A stretch of DNA of 64,000 nt from Hyphomicrobiales bacterium (GCA_900473915.1 UCNG01000011.1:232974-296973); one strand, 5' to 3'; counted from the stretch's first letter, positions 26,369 to 35,678 are shown. Notes: generated by a model from the letters alone, not told the origin. Numbers and translations: made by a program.

Positions 26369-26394
26369 GGGCGGGTTTCGTTCCCGCCCTTTTC
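26369..26394 (+). terminator. Stem-loop between binding-protein and ATPase genes
   Basis: GGGCGGG (26369-26375) pairs with CCCGCCC (26383-26389), followed by TTTTCC. It probably reduces read-through into the ATPase gene. Confidence 0.7.
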
Positions 26395-26433
26395 CGTCAC
26401 CTTATTCAGCATTTCCAGCAGTCAGATGAACGT

Positions 26434-27894
26434 ATGACAGAAGCAGCAGAGAAACGGGAGGTCGTCGCCGCGCGCAATATCCGCGTGCAGTTCGGTGCGG
26501 TGAAAGCACTGGATGGCGCCGAACTCGTGATCCGCGAAGGCGAGTGTGTCGGGCTTGTGGGGCACAATGGCGCGGGCAAATCCACCATCGTCAATGTCAT
26601 CAATGGCGGGCTGTCGCCGCATGAAGGCAGCGTTTCCTATCACGGCGAAGCGGGGCATGGCGTGGCGATGGCGCGCAAGCATGGTGTGCGCTGCGTGTTT
26701 CAGGAACTGTCGCTGTTCCCCAACCTGACGATTGCCGAAAATGTCCGCATCATGCAGCGCAACCTCGAAGGCGCAAACTGGCGCGGCAAGGCCGTTGAAC
26801 TGATTTCCAAAAAGCTCAACGAGATTTTTCCGGGCCACAAGATCGACAGCAGCGCTACCATTGACGAATTGTCGATTGCCGAGCGGCAGATGGTAGAGAT
26901 CGCCATCAACTTTACCGCGCCGGGAACGGCACCGAAACTGGTCATTCTCGATGAGCCTACCTCATCGCTCGATGCAGGCATTGCCGCGCAGCTGATGGCC
27001 TATGTGCGCCGCTTCGTTGAAACCGGCGGTGCCATCATTCTTATTTCGCACATGCTGGGCGAAATTCTCTCCACCTCCGACCGCATCGTCGTGATGAAGG
27101 ATGGCAAGGTCGTCGCCAATCGCGCCGCCAGCGAATTTACCAATCGCAGCCTCGTTGAAGCCATGGGCAGCGTGGAGCGCGAGAAGACGGTGCGCCGCGT
27201 CGCACAGACCGACGCGACCGGCTCACCGGTTCTGTCCTTTCCAAAACGCGCCACCGACACAAAGCCGTTTCAGGCTTTCAAGGGCGAGGTCATCGGCCTT
27301 GCAGGGCTGGCCGGACACGGGCAGACCAGAATGCTGCTCGATCTTTACTATGCGCGGCGCCCAAACTGGATTCCCGCCCGCAATTGTGAAATCGCCTTCG
27401 TCGCGGGTGACCGCAGCCTGAACGGCACATTCCCGCTGTGGAGCATCCTGCACAATCTTACGGTCAGTTCGCTCGACGGGCTGTCGTCGCTCAAACTCGT
27501 CGACCGAAAACGGGAAGACGCGCTCGGCGGTGAATGGAAGGGCCGCATCCAGATAAGAACGCCGGATATGGGCAACCGCATCCTGTCGCTGTCGGGCGGC
27601 AACCAGCAGAAAGTGCTTTTCGCCCGCGCTCTGGCAACCAGCACGCATACGATCCTGATGGATGACCCGATGCGTGGCGTCGATGTCGGCACCAAGCAGG
27701 AGGTCTATGAAATCCTGCGCCATGAGGCGGAAAACGGACGCACTTTCGTCTGGTATTCCACCGAAATGGACGAAATCGAACTTTGTGACCGGGTCTATGT
27801 TTTCCGCGACGGCGCTATCGTTGCTGAACTGACCGGCGAAGACATTACGGAAAAGAACGTGCTTGCCGCATCATTCGAGGGAGGTCACGAATAA
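26434..27894 (+). CDS. Ribose-type ABC transporter ATPase, two-domain (RbsA-like)
   Basis: A 486-residue tandem ATPase. The first lobe has Walker A GHNGAGKST near residue 45, the Q-loop CVFQELSLFPNL, Walker B LVILDEPTSSLD and an H-loop ISHM. The second lobe has a degenerate Walker A (GLAGHGQTRM), a signature LSGGNQQKVLFARAL near residue 400 and Walker B ILMDDPMRGVDVGTK. Loss of the second P-loop is usual in the RbsA/MglA group, but the second lobe is a little short. Start 26434 gives a normal N-terminus. It overlaps the next gene by one base (TAATG). Confidence 0.88.
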   Translation: MTEAAEKREVVAARNIRVQFGAVKALDGAELVIREGECVGLVGHNGAGKSTIVNVINGGLSPHEGSVSYHGEAGHGVAMARKHGVRCVFQELSLFPNLTIAENVRIMQRNLEGANWRGKAVELISKKLNEIFPGHKIDSSATIDELSIAERQMVEIAINFTAPGTAPKLVILDEPTSSLDAGIAAQLMAYVRRFVETGGAIILISHMLGEILSTSDRIVVMKDGKVVANRAASEFTNRSLVEAMGSVEREKTVRRVAQTDATGSPVLSFPKRATDTKPFQAFKGEVIGLAGLAGHGQTRMLLDLYYARRPNWIPARNCEIAFVAGDRSLNGTFPLWSILHNLTVSSLDGLSSLKLVDRKREDALGGEWKGRIQIRTPDMGNRILSLSGGNQQKVLFARALATSTHTILMDDPMRGVDVGTKQEVYEILRHEAENGRTFVWYSTEMDEIELCDRVYVFRDGAIVAELTGEDITEKNVLAASFEGGHE

Positions 27895-28835
27895 TGCGCC
27901 TTTCCTCTTCCACCATCCGCCTGCTGACGCCGGTGTTCTCGCTGGTCCTGCTTCTGGCCGCCGTCTTCTACATGCAGCCGCGGGCCATGAGCTATACCGG
28001 GCTGAACCTGCTGTTCAATCTGGCCGTTCCCATCGCGCTCGCAACCATCGCCCAGATGCTGATCATGGCCGTCAATGATCTTGATCTCTCGATGGGAACC
28101 TTCGTGAGCTTCGTGGTTTGCGTTGCCGCGACCTACCTCAACACCACCCCCGTCATCGGCGTGCTGATCCTGGTGGCAGCGATTGCCGCCTATGCCGCGC
28201 TTGGCGCGCTGATCCATCTGCGCAACCTGCCTTCCATCGTGGTCACGCTTGGCATGAGCTTTGTCTGGGGCGGGTTGGCGGTGTTCCTGCTGCCCTCGCC
28301 CGGCGGACAGGCACCGGACTGGGCGCGCTGGATCATGACCGCCAAGCCGCCATTCATGCCGATGGCCATTGTCGCCAGCATTCTGATTGCGCTCGTCACG
28401 CATTTTATCGTGATGCGGTCCACCTTCGGCGTGCTGATGCGCGGCGCGGGTGGCAACACCCGCTCCATCGAGCGCGCGGGCTGGTCTGTCACCATGATCC
28501 GCGCCGGAACCTATGCACTGGCTGCCTTTTTCGCGGTGCTGGCAGGAATTGCACTGGTCGGCCTCACCACATCGGCTGATGCCAATATCGCGTTACGTTA
28601 TACGCTTCTGTCCATCGCAGGCGTTATTCTCGGTGGCGGCGAATTCGTCGGCGGCCGCGTCTCGCCCATCGGTGCTGTCATCGGTGCGCTCACACTGACG
28701 CTTGCCGGATCTTTCCTCTCCTTCATGCGTATTTCCCCTGACTGGCAGATTGGCGCGCAGGGCGGCATCCTCATTGTGGTGCTGGCATTGCGCCTCTTCC
28801 TCAACCGCCTCGAAAAGAGGGAGAAAAAGCAATGA
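27894..28835 (+). CDS. Ribose-type ABC transporter permease 1
   Basis: A 313-residue membrane protein of the RbsC/AraH family (BPD_transp_2) with about 8-10 hydrophobic segments. Conserved patterns are IMAVNDLDLSMGTFVSF near residue 60, VVTLGMSFVWGGLAV near 113 and the C-terminal SIAGVILGGGEFVGGRVSPIGAVIGA near 240-265. It starts within the ATPase stop codon and its own 3' end overlaps the second permease by 4 bp. Two different permeases imply a heterodimeric channel. Confidence 0.9.
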   Translation: MRLSSSTIRLLTPVFSLVLLLAAVFYMQPRAMSYTGLNLLFNLAVPIALATIAQMLIMAVNDLDLSMGTFVSFVVCVAATYLNTTPVIGVLILVAAIAAYAALGALIHLRNLPSIVVTLGMSFVWGGLAVFLLPSPGGQAPDWARWIMTAKPPFMPMAIVASILIALVTHFIVMRSTFGVLMRGAGGNTRSIERAGWSVTMIRAGTYALAAFFAVLAGIALVGLTTSADANIALRYTLLSIAGVILGGGEFVGGRVSPIGAVIGALTLTLAGSFLSFMRISPDWQIGAQGGILIVVLALRLFLNRLEKREKKQ

Positions 28836-29779
28836 ACGGCCTCGCCATTCTCACCAGACGCCCGTGGATATGGTCGTTTATAGCGACCGTCGCCGTGTGG
28901 GTCATTACAATCCTCTTCACCGGAGGTGCAGGCGCGCACGGGCTTTCCCATGCAGCCTTCACCTTTGCATCCTTCTCGGTGATCGTCGGGCTGGGGCAGA
29001 TGTTCGTCATCACGCTCGGCCCCGGCAATATCGATCTGTCGGTACCTGCCAACATGACGCTCGCCGCAACGCTGGCACTGAAACTGATGGACACGCAGGA
29101 CGGCATGATCCTCGCCGGGCTTGCCGTCGCGCTGCTGATCGGGCTTGCCATCGGCATTTGCAATTATGCGCTGATCAAGCTTCTGCGCATCCCTCCTATC
29201 ATCGCCACCTTGTCGATGAGCTTCCTGATCCAGTCCACAGCCATCTGGAGCAATCGCGGCTTGCGCGTAAAACCGCCTGAGAGCCTGGCGCAGTTCACGA
29301 CTGCATCGACGCTCGGCATTCCCAATGTCGCCATCGTGGCCCTGATCCTGTCGGTCATTGGCTGGGTGCTTTTGAAAAAGAGCATTTATGGCCGCTGGAT
29401 TTCGGCAATCGGCCAGAACCCGTTCGCGGCGCGCATGGCAGGCGTACCCGTCGACGGCACACGCTTCGTCACTTATCTGCTTTGCGCGGCGCTGGCTTCG
29501 CTTTGCGGCTTCCTGCTCGCCTGTTTCTCGGGCGGCGCGGCGCTGAACATGGGCGCAGAATATCTGTTGATGTCGATCGCTGTCGTCATCATCGGCGGCA
29601 CGGCGGTTGCTGGCGGCGATTCCAATATCCCCGGCATATGGGGAGCCGCCCTGTTCATGTTCCTCATCGTCTCGATGCTCAACACTTATGGTTTCGGTGC
29701 CGGTGTCCGCCTTGTCCTGACCGGGCTCACCATTATTGCGGTGATCATCCTCGCCAGTGGCCGTCGGGCTGAACGATAG
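28832..29779 (+). CDS. Ribose-type ABC transporter permease 2
   Basis: A 315-residue membrane protein of the same family as the previous gene but clearly diverged from it. Landmarks are GLGQMFVITLGPGNIDLSVPANM near residue 55-75, PPIIATLSMSFLIQS near 125 and the C-terminal SIAVVIIGGTAVAGGDSNIPG near 250. It completes the transporter with the RbsA-like ATPase and the RbsB-like binding protein. It is followed 19 bp later by the lactonase gene, so the operon combines import and the first metabolic step. Confidence 0.9.
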   Translation: MNGLAILTRRPWIWSFIATVAVWVITILFTGGAGAHGLSHAAFTFASFSVIVGLGQMFVITLGPGNIDLSVPANMTLAATLALKLMDTQDGMILAGLAVALLIGLAIGICNYALIKLLRIPPIIATLSMSFLIQSTAIWSNRGLRVKPPESLAQFTTASTLGIPNVAIVALILSVIGWVLLKKSIYGRWISAIGQNPFAARMAGVPVDGTRFVTYLLCAALASLCGFLLACFSGGAALNMGAEYLLMSIAVVIIGGTAVAGGDSNIPGIWGAALFMFLIVSMLNTYGFGAGVRLVLTGLTIIAVIILASGRRAER

Positions 29780-29798
29780 TTTTCCGGAGTAAATTTCC

Positions 29799-30719
29799 TT
29801 GTCACAGACCGTTTCGATTTACGAAATCCACGACGAACGCTTCAAGCAGATGATCGTGCCGAGCGCCGATCTGGATGAACTCTATACCGGTTGCCGCTGG
29901 GCCGAGGGCCCCGTATGGTTCGGTGACCAGAACTGCCTTTTGTGGAGCGACATTCCGAACCAGCGCATTCTGCGCTGGGTGCCTGAAGGGGGCGTGTCCG
30001 TCTTTCGCCAGCCCTCCAATTTCTCAAACGGCAATACCCGCGACCGCGAAGGACGCCTCGTTACCTGCGAGCATGCCGGTCGCCGCGTCACCCGCACGGA
30101 ACCGGACGGCAGCATCACCATGCTGGCCGACAGTTACCGCGGCAAGAAGCTGAATGCACCCAATGATGTGATTGTGCGTTCAGACGGAACGGTCTGGTTC
30201 ACCGATCCGACCTACGGCATTATGGCCGATTATGAAGGCTACAAGGCCGACCCGGAACAGCCCACGCGCAATGTCTATCGCCTTGACCCGAAAACCGGCG
30301 AACTCGATGCAATCATCACCGATTTCCACCAGCCGAACGGCCTCGCCTTTTCCCCGGACGAAACCAGGCTCTATGTTGCCGACAGCGCCTATAGCCACGA
30401 CGAGAACGCGCCACGCCATATCCGCGTCTTCGACGTTGCGGATGGCGGCAAGCGCGTTACCGGCGGCGCGGTATTCTGCACCATCGATAATGGCTTGCCG
30501 GACGGATTCCGTTTCGATACGGGCGGCAACCTGTGGACCAGCGCTGGCGATGGCGTGCACTGCTTCTCCCCGGACGGCACGCTCCTCGGCAAGATCAGGA
30601 CGCCGCAGACAGTCGCCAACGTAACTTTCGGGGGGCCGCGCCGTAACCGGCTTTTCATCGCCGCGACGAAGTCGCTTTACGCGGTCTATCTCACCGTCAC
30701 CGGCGCCCAATATCCCTGA
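29799..30719 (+). CDS. SMP-30/gluconolactonase family protein
   Basis: A 306-residue six-bladed beta-propeller lactonase. Metal ligands are visible in RWAEGPVWFG (Glu near residue 34), KLNAPNDVIV (Asn near 122), QPNGLAFSPDE (Asn near 180) and the Asp in GLPDGFRFD near 234. The family hydrolyses sugar lactones such as glucono- or xylonolactone. The predicted start is TTG 29799 with GGAG ten bases upstream; no better ATG precedes the first conserved strand. As the last gene of the ABC operon it suggests that an aldose is imported and oxidised through its lactone, but no dehydrogenase is encoded here. Confidence 0.87.
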   Translation: MSQTVSIYEIHDERFKQMIVPSADLDELYTGCRWAEGPVWFGDQNCLLWSDIPNQRILRWVPEGGVSVFRQPSNFSNGNTRDREGRLVTCEHAGRRVTRTEPDGSITMLADSYRGKKLNAPNDVIVRSDGTVWFTDPTYGIMADYEGYKADPEQPTRNVYRLDPKTGELDAIITDFHQPNGLAFSPDETRLYVADSAYSHDENAPRHIRVFDVADGGKRVTGGAVFCTIDNGLPDGFRFDTGGNLWTSAGDGVHCFSPDGTLLGKIRTPQTVANVTFGGPRRNRLFIAATKSLYAVYLTVTGAQYP

Positions 30720-30727
30720 TAAAATAA

Positions 30728-30762
30728 CGGCGGCTTTTCCAAACGAAAAGCCGCCGCTCTTT
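30728..30762 (+). terminator. Terminator of the sugar ABC operon
   Basis: CGGCGGCTTTTC (30728-30739) pairs with GAAAAGCCGCCG (30745-30756), a 12-bp stem, then CTCTTTAT. The weak T-run is compensated by the long stem. Confidence 0.75.
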
Positions 30763-31231
30763 ATAAATAGAGTAATTTATTGAATAAAATGCATTCGCCG
30801 CATGCCCTGTTAATGTGAACATGCCAATAATGTTTCTTTATTCAAAACGGATCTTTCCGGCGTAAAACCGAAACGACCCGCATATCAGGACCGTGAATGA
30901 CGGAACAAATCAAAGCATGATCTCTTCTGTCCTTCTGCCATGCATCTTGTAGGCAGGCCGAGGCTTTGCATACGAGTACATTTCCTGATGCGCTGAGGCC
31001 TTATACCCCGATCGTCAACGGAATGGAAACAGATCGTCAATAAAACAGGTCAAATTACTGTGATTAAACTGAATAAAAAGTGCAACTTATCATGATGTTA
31101 GCTATATTTTAGGTATAACTACATTAGTTAATTCTGTTTTATAATCCTATTTGTTACCATATTTATTAGAACGTCCGCATGAAGCACAATAGCGGCCAGC
31201 GGCGACCGCGATGCGGTCGCCCCAGCCCCGA
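30763..31231. other. AT-rich gap between two operon ends
   Basis: About 470 bp with no supported gene. A perfect hairpin GGCGACCGC-GAT-GCGGTCGCC lies at 31201-31221, just past the end of the minus-strand ATPase gene, where it could stop transcription without a T-run. The rest (30780-31180) is unusually AT-rich. Confidence 0.5.
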
Positions 31232-32026
31232 TCAAGCTGAATATCGGAGTTTCGGAGAACACCGGTTCGGCGCCCGATAACGAATGTGGCAACCATCGAT
31301 GCCATGATACTCGATATCAACTTCGACACCGAAAACTTCCGCGATCCGCCCTTCTTGCAGCACCTCTCGCGGCGTGCCCAACGCGACGAGATTTCCCTTA
31401 TCCATCACCGCGATCCGGTCGCAAAACATCGCGGCGTGGTTCAGGTCATGCAAGGCAGCCACGACTGTCAGCTTCTGACGGCGAACCAGATCGAGCAGCC
31501 CGATCTGGTGCCCGATATCGAGATGATTGGTCGGCTCATCCAGAAGCAAAATCTGCGGCTCCTGCGCCAAAGCGCGAGCGATATGCAGACGCTGCCGCTC
31601 GCCGCCCGAGAGCGTGTGCCAGTAGCGGCCCGCCAGATGAGCCATATCGACATTGACCAGTGCCCGGTCAACGATTGCATCATCCTCCGCCGACCACGGC
31701 GATAGCGCCCCGAGATAAGGCGTCCGCCCCAGTTCGACGGCCTGACGCGCCGTAATACGGTCTGTCGTACCCGCCTGCTGCTCGACCAGCGCCAGTTGCC
31801 GTGCAATCTCGCGGCGGCTGAAACTGCTGATCGGCGTGCCGCAGAGGTTCACCTCGCCGACGCGACACCGGCGCACGCCGGATAACAGCGACAGAAAACT
31901 GGTCTTTCCCGAACCGTTCGGCCCGATGATGCCAAGAAACTCCCCTTCCGCCACATCCAGTGAAACATTGCGTAAAATCTCGACATTGCCTGCCGACCAG
32001 CCGACATTGTGGGCCGAGAGGATCAT
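31232..32026 (-). CDS. btuD: FecE/BtuD-type ABC transporter ATPase
   Basis: A 264-residue ATPase of the siderophore/cobalamin importer class. Walker A is GPNGSGKTS near residue 36, then signature LSGGERQRLHIARAL near 135, Walker B ILLLDEPTNHLD and H-loop AALHDLNHA. The true start is ATG 32026; the frame stays open far upstream only as antisense noise inside the permease gene. It overlaps the permease stop by 4 bp (ATGA). The cobalamin riboswitch ahead of the operon suggests the cargo is a corrinoid; a cobalt chelate is the alternative. Confidence 0.88.
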   Translation of the reverse strand: MILSAHNVGWSAGNVEILRNVSLDVAEGEFLGIIGPNGSGKTSFLSLLSGVRRCRVGEVNLCGTPISSFSRREIARQLALVEQQAGTTDRITARQAVELGRTPYLGALSPWSAEDDAIVDRALVNVDMAHLAGRYWHTLSGGERQRLHIARALAQEPQILLLDEPTNHLDIGHQIGLLDLVRRQKLTVVAALHDLNHAAMFCDRIAVMDKGNLVALGTPREVLQEGRIAEVFGVEVDIEYHGIDGCHIRYRAPNRCSPKLRYSA

Positions 32027-33078
32027 GACGCAGCCCTCCTTTGTCCGAGCAACAGGGCGAAGGCGGGCGCACCGAACAGGGCCGTGATGACGCCGATTGG
32101 GAGAACCTGCCCCGGAATAATGACGCGCGACAGGATGTCGGCGACGATCATGAAGATTGCCCCGATGAGTGCCGCCGCAGGCAGCAGCCTGCCATGCCGA
32201 ACCCCAACCACCATGCGCGCTGCATGGGGTATGACAAGGCCGATAAAGCCGACAGAACCGACGATGGAAACCATCACCGCCGTCATCATGGCGCTGACAC
32301 CGATCAGCGCGGCATAGACGCGCCGTACCGGTATGCCGAGCGAAGCGGCGGATTCCGTTCCGAAGGTAAATGCATCGAGCGCACGCGCATGCCACAGGCA
32401 GATGACAAGGCCGATCAGGCAGGCAGGCAGGGCAAGTGTGACGTCCGGCCAGCGCACCCCGGAAAGGTTGCCCAAAAGCCAGAACATGATGCCGCGTGCC
32501 TGTTCGGCATTTGCAGCCTTGGTGACAATGAACGAGGTCAGCGCATTGAAAAGCTGCGAACCGGCAATCCCGGCGAGAATGATTGCGCTGCTGCCGCGTC
32601 CGGCCCGCAGCGCCAGCAGGGACACGAGGCCGAAAGCAACAATCGCCCCGATAAACGCACCCAGCGACAGCGTCAGCACGCCAGCTCCGACGCCAAGAAT
32701 GGCAACGCTGACCGCCCCGGTCGAAGCGCCGGCCGAAATGCCCAGAATATAAGGATCGGCAAGCGAATTTCGGAGCAGCGACTGCAAGATGACGCCGGAT
32801 ATTGCGAGCGACGCGCCGCAACATGCAGCGATGACTGCACGGCTGAGGCGATAGCTCCAGACAATCCCTTCATCGATAGGCTCAAGCGCATATCCGGCGT
32901 TCCACAGCCGATTGGCCACGGTTTTCGCAACCACATCGAGCGGTATCGCCGTTTCGCCTATCGCGGCACCGAGCCAAAGGGCAAAAAGCAGGAGGACAAG
33001 AGAAAAGGCCAGAAAGAGTACGCCGGAGCGTGCCCTCCCCTTTTGCTTGAAGCCCGCTGTCGCGGCCCGCGCCGTCAC
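32023..33078 (-). CDS. btuC: FecCD/BtuC-type ABC transporter permease
   Basis: A 351-residue membrane protein with about ten hydrophobic segments of the FecCD family. Conserved stretches are WSYRLSRAVIAACCGASLAISGVILQSLLRNSLADPYILG near residues 75-115 and SIVGSVGFIGLVIPHAARM near 268-286, which contacts the ATPase. It forms the import channel, probably as a homodimer, with the binding protein whose gene overlaps upstream by 4 bp. Confidence 0.9.
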   Translation of the reverse strand: MTARAATAGFKQKGRARSGVLFLAFSLVLLLFALWLGAAIGETAIPLDVVAKTVANRLWNAGYALEPIDEGIVWSYRLSRAVIAACCGASLAISGVILQSLLRNSLADPYILGISAGASTGAVSVAILGVGAGVLTLSLGAFIGAIVAFGLVSLLALRAGRGSSAIILAGIAGSQLFNALTSFIVTKAANAEQARGIMFWLLGNLSGVRWPDVTLALPACLIGLVICLWHARALDAFTFGTESAASLGIPVRRVYAALIGVSAMMTAVMVSIVGSVGFIGLVIPHAARMVVGVRHGRLLPAAALIGAIFMIVADILSRVIIPGQVLPIGVITALFGAPAFALLLGQRRAAS

Positions 33079-34103
33079 TTGTTCAAATCCGAGTTTGCGA
33101 TATCGGCGGCGAGTGTCTCGATGCCTTCGATCACGCGAAGCGAAGTACTCATCGATTGCGCATCCATGTCGAAGACATGCTTGTCCTTCACCGCAGGCAT
33201 CAGCTTCGTGACCGCATCACTGTCGAGGAACTGGTGCTTGACGGCGATGTCGTCAGCCGGGTAGCGACGGCGATCCAGCTTCGCGGCCACAATCATCGAC
33301 GGGTTCGATTTCGCAATCGTTTCCCATCCGACCGTTGGCCACTCTTCTTCGCTGTCGATCACATTCCTGATGCCGAGCGCTGATAGAATATAGGCGGGCG
33401 CGCCGAACTTGCCCGCGACGTAAGGGTCAGCATCGACCTGCGCGCTCGAAAACCAGACGACGGCCGACAGTTTTCCATCAGCGGAAGCAATCTTCTTGCG
33501 AGCCGCCGCTTCACGGGCCTTCAGGTCGGCGACGAGTTTCTGGCCGCGATCCTGCACATTGAAGATTTCCGCCAGTTCGGTGATTTCCTGATAGACGATG
33601 TCCATCTTGAACGCTGCCGTGCGAACGCCGTCGCCGCCACCGGAATTGTCCTTGCCGACACAATCGGACGGTGATGTGTAAGCCGGAATGCCCAGTTCCT
33701 CGAACTGTTCGGGCTTCGCCACAATACCCGTCGGGCCGACATGCCATTGGAAATCAGCCGTCACGATTTCCGGCTTTTCCGCCAGAACGCTTTCAAAGCT
33801 CGGATCGTTATCGGCGAGCCGCTTTACCTTGGCATTGACCTCCTCGAAGCCCTTGAGAACAGGGCCGAACCAGACAGCGGTCCCGACAAGCTTGTCGCCC
33901 AGACCAAGGCTGTAGAGAATCTCCGCGCTGCTCTGGCCGACAGCGACGGCACGGGTCGGCGCCTGTTTGAACGTGACCTCGCGGCCGCAATTTTTCAACG
34001 TCAGCGGATAGTGCGTTTCCGCCGCCTGTGCAGCCAAGCCGCCCGCGAGAAATGTGCCCGCACAAATAGCGAGATGAAACGGCATTTTGCCGAAAATTTT
34101 CAT
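33075..34103 (-). CDS. btuF: Periplasmic corrinoid/metal-chelate binding protein (BtuF/FecB-like)
   Basis: A 342-residue protein with a signal peptide (LAICAGTFLAGGLAAQAA) and a two-lobe class III binding fold joined by a long helix. PTRAVAVGQSSAEILYSLGLGDKLVGTAVW near residues 48-78 is the typical first strand-helix unit. It is longer than E. coli BtuF (~266 residues) and closer in size to FecB-like proteins that bind cobalamin or cobinamide in other bacteria. First gene of the riboswitch-controlled operon. Confidence 0.82.
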   Translation of the reverse strand: MKIFGKMPFHLAICAGTFLAGGLAAQAAETHYPLTLKNCGREVTFKQAPTRAVAVGQSSAEILYSLGLGDKLVGTAVWFGPVLKGFEEVNAKVKRLADNDPSFESVLAEKPEIVTADFQWHVGPTGIVAKPEQFEELGIPAYTSPSDCVGKDNSGGGDGVRTAAFKMDIVYQEITELAEIFNVQDRGQKLVADLKAREAAARKKIASADGKLSAVVWFSSAQVDADPYVAGKFGAPAYILSALGIRNVIDSEEEWPTVGWETIAKSNPSMIVAAKLDRRRYPADDIAVKHQFLDSDAVTKLMPAVKDKHVFDMDAQSMSTSLRVIEGIETLAADIANSDLNK

Positions 34104-34139
34104 GGATATCCCCGATGTAACTGAGAGAAGAAAGTCCTG

Positions 34140-34250
34140 TCAGGCGACGGAAAAAATCCGGAGCGGAAGGCGGACAGGCATATCCGGGGACATGTCGAAA
34201 TCATGCGATGACGATGGAAGAATGCGTCCTGCGACGCGGAAATCTGTCAT
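34140..34250 (-). CDS. Possible 36-codon leader peptide between riboswitch and btuF
   Basis: An open frame from ATG 34248-34250 to TGA 34140-34142, preceded by GGAGCAGGAGCC 4 bases upstream. It begins MTDFRVAGRI and ends LPLRIFSVA. It has no recognised family. It lies just after the aptamer, where the expression platform should be, so its ribosome site could be the regulated element. Chance is a real alternative for so short a frame. Confidence 0.25.
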   Translation of the reverse strand: MTDFRVAGRILPSSSHDFDMSPDMPVRLPLRIFSVA

Positions 34251-34296
34251 AACCGGCTCCTGCTCCGGGCATCCCCGCCCGTGACAATGGACAACA

Positions 34297-34500
34297 CTAG
34301 ACGGCAGGTCTCCTGGCTCACGAATATCTGCTGTTCATCTGCCTTCCCGCGCTTCTCCGGCACAGTGGCATGACGCTTTCAACGTCACGAGGATGAACGG
34401 CAATCCGCTTACAGTTGCGGGGGCAGCCACGGTCTTGGCCCCTTTTCGGGTCGTCCTCACCGTGTTCCCTATTAATCCCCTTCGCTCTCGGTCGGGGAAC
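34297..34500 (-). promoter_or_regulatory. Cobalamin riboswitch
   Basis: On the minus strand the order of conserved blocks is that of the AdoCbl aptamer: AATAGGGAACACGGTG (near 34476-34460), GCCGTGGCTGCC-like and CCCGCAACTGTAAGCGG (the GCAACTGTAAG block, near 34422-34408), ATGCCACTG (near 34374-34364), GGGAAGGC and finally GTGAGCCAGGAGACCTGCCGT (near 34322-34300, the B12 box). This is established chemistry: the RNA binds coenzyme B12 and lowers expression of genes downstream, here btuF-btuC-btuD. Boundaries are approximate. Confidence 0.95.
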
Positions 34501-34727
34501 CGTCGTTATACTATTACGTCGGCATGGCGTCGCCGTCAAGCGCATCCCGTCGGCTATTTTGGCGTGCCGTTTTCAGGTGCGTTGCTGAAATAGCGGCCAA
34601 ACTATTGTCGCATATGCTGGCCTATTGAATTTGTTTTCGCTAATCTCCATGTAGTTTGCTCCCGCTAGAGGAGCGGGACTTGGGGAGGTCCGCCGAAGGG
34701 CGGCATATATTCCATTTGGGAGGACAT

Positions 34728-35678
34728 ATGCGTAGATTCATTCTGGCCCTGACGTCGGTGGCGGCGTTGGCTATGGCAGGCTCTGCTTCCGCGGAAGACT
34801 ACAAGGTGCTCGCGCCTGCCGCTCCGGGCGGCGGCTGGGACCAGACGGCGCGCACGATGCAGAGCGCGCTTCAGGACGAAAAGATTTCCGGCAGCGTGCA
34901 GGTCATCAACGTTCCGGGCGCTGGCGGCACCATCGGCCTCGCGCAGTTCGTGAACCAGAACAAGGGTGATCCGAGCCAGCTCATCGTTGGCGGCTATGTC
35001 ATGGTCGGCGCTATTCTGACCAACAAATCGCCGGTCACGCTCGACGCCATCACGCCGATTGCGCGTCTTACGGGCGAATATGAAGCCATCGTCGTACCGG
35101 CTTCTTCCGACATCCAGAACCTTGGTGATCTTGCCGCGAAGCTGAAGGCTGATCCGGGCTCCGTTTCATGGGGCGGCGGTTCTGCTGGCGGCACCGACCA
35201 CATTACCGCTGGTCTTTTTGCCAAGGCGGCAGGCGTCGACCCGACCAAGGTCAATTACATTGCTTTCTCCGGCGGCGGCGAAGCGCTTGCGGCCATTCTC
35301 GGCAATCAGGTGACTGTCGGCATTTCCGGCTACGGCGAGTTCGAAGCCCAGATCAAGGCAGGCACGCTGCGCATCATCGGCATTTCCAGCGACGAGCGCG
35401 TGGAAGGCATCGATGCCCCGACCTTCAAGGAAGGCGGCGTGGACGTTTCGATCCAGAACTGGCGCATGGTGGGTGCGGCTCCCGGCATCACTGCCGAACA
35501 GGAAGCCGCCATCAATGCCGATATCGAGAAGATGGTGAAGTCGGAATCCTGGCAGAAGGCACTCAAGGACAAGGGCTGGGCGAATACCTATCTCGCCGGT
35601 CCGGCGTTCAAGGAGCAGCTTGCCAAGGACGTTGCCGCAACTGAAACCATCCTCAAGGAAATCGGCCTCGTCAAATGA
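34728..35678 (+). CDS. tctC: Tripartite tricarboxylate transporter binding protein (TctC)
   Basis: A 316-residue Bug-family protein. The signal peptide covers residues 1-22 (ALTSVAALAMAGSASAE). The mature domain begins YKVLAPAAPGGGWDQTAR, the beta-strand and glycine loop that hold the carboxylate ligand, and continues with VINVPGAGGTIGLAQF and WGGGSAGGTDHITAGLFAKAAG. Start 34728 has GGGAGGAC upstream. The leader (34661-34700) has two small hairpins (CCCGCT/AGCGGG and CCGCC/GGCGG). It overlaps tctB by 4 bp. Confidence 0.92.
   Translation: MRRFILALTSVAALAMAGSASAEDYKVLAPAAPGGGWDQTARTMQSALQDEKISGSVQVINVPGAGGTIGLAQFVNQNKGDPSQLIVGGYVMVGAILTNKSPVTLDAITPIARLTGEYEAIVVPASSDIQNLGDLAAKLKADPGSVSWGGGSAGGTDHITAGLFAKAAGVDPTKVNYIAFSGGGEALAAILGNQVTVGISGYGEFEAQIKAGTLRIIGISSDERVEGIDAPTFKEGGVDVSIQNWRMVGAAPGITAEQEAAINADIEKMVKSESWQKALKDKGWANTYLAGPAFKEQLAKDVAATETILKEIGLVK

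Noticed and set aside
32027-32824. Long upstream extension of the btuD-like frame
   Set aside because: It lies inside the permease gene in another frame; the true start ATG 32026 overlaps the permease stop in the usual coupled manner.
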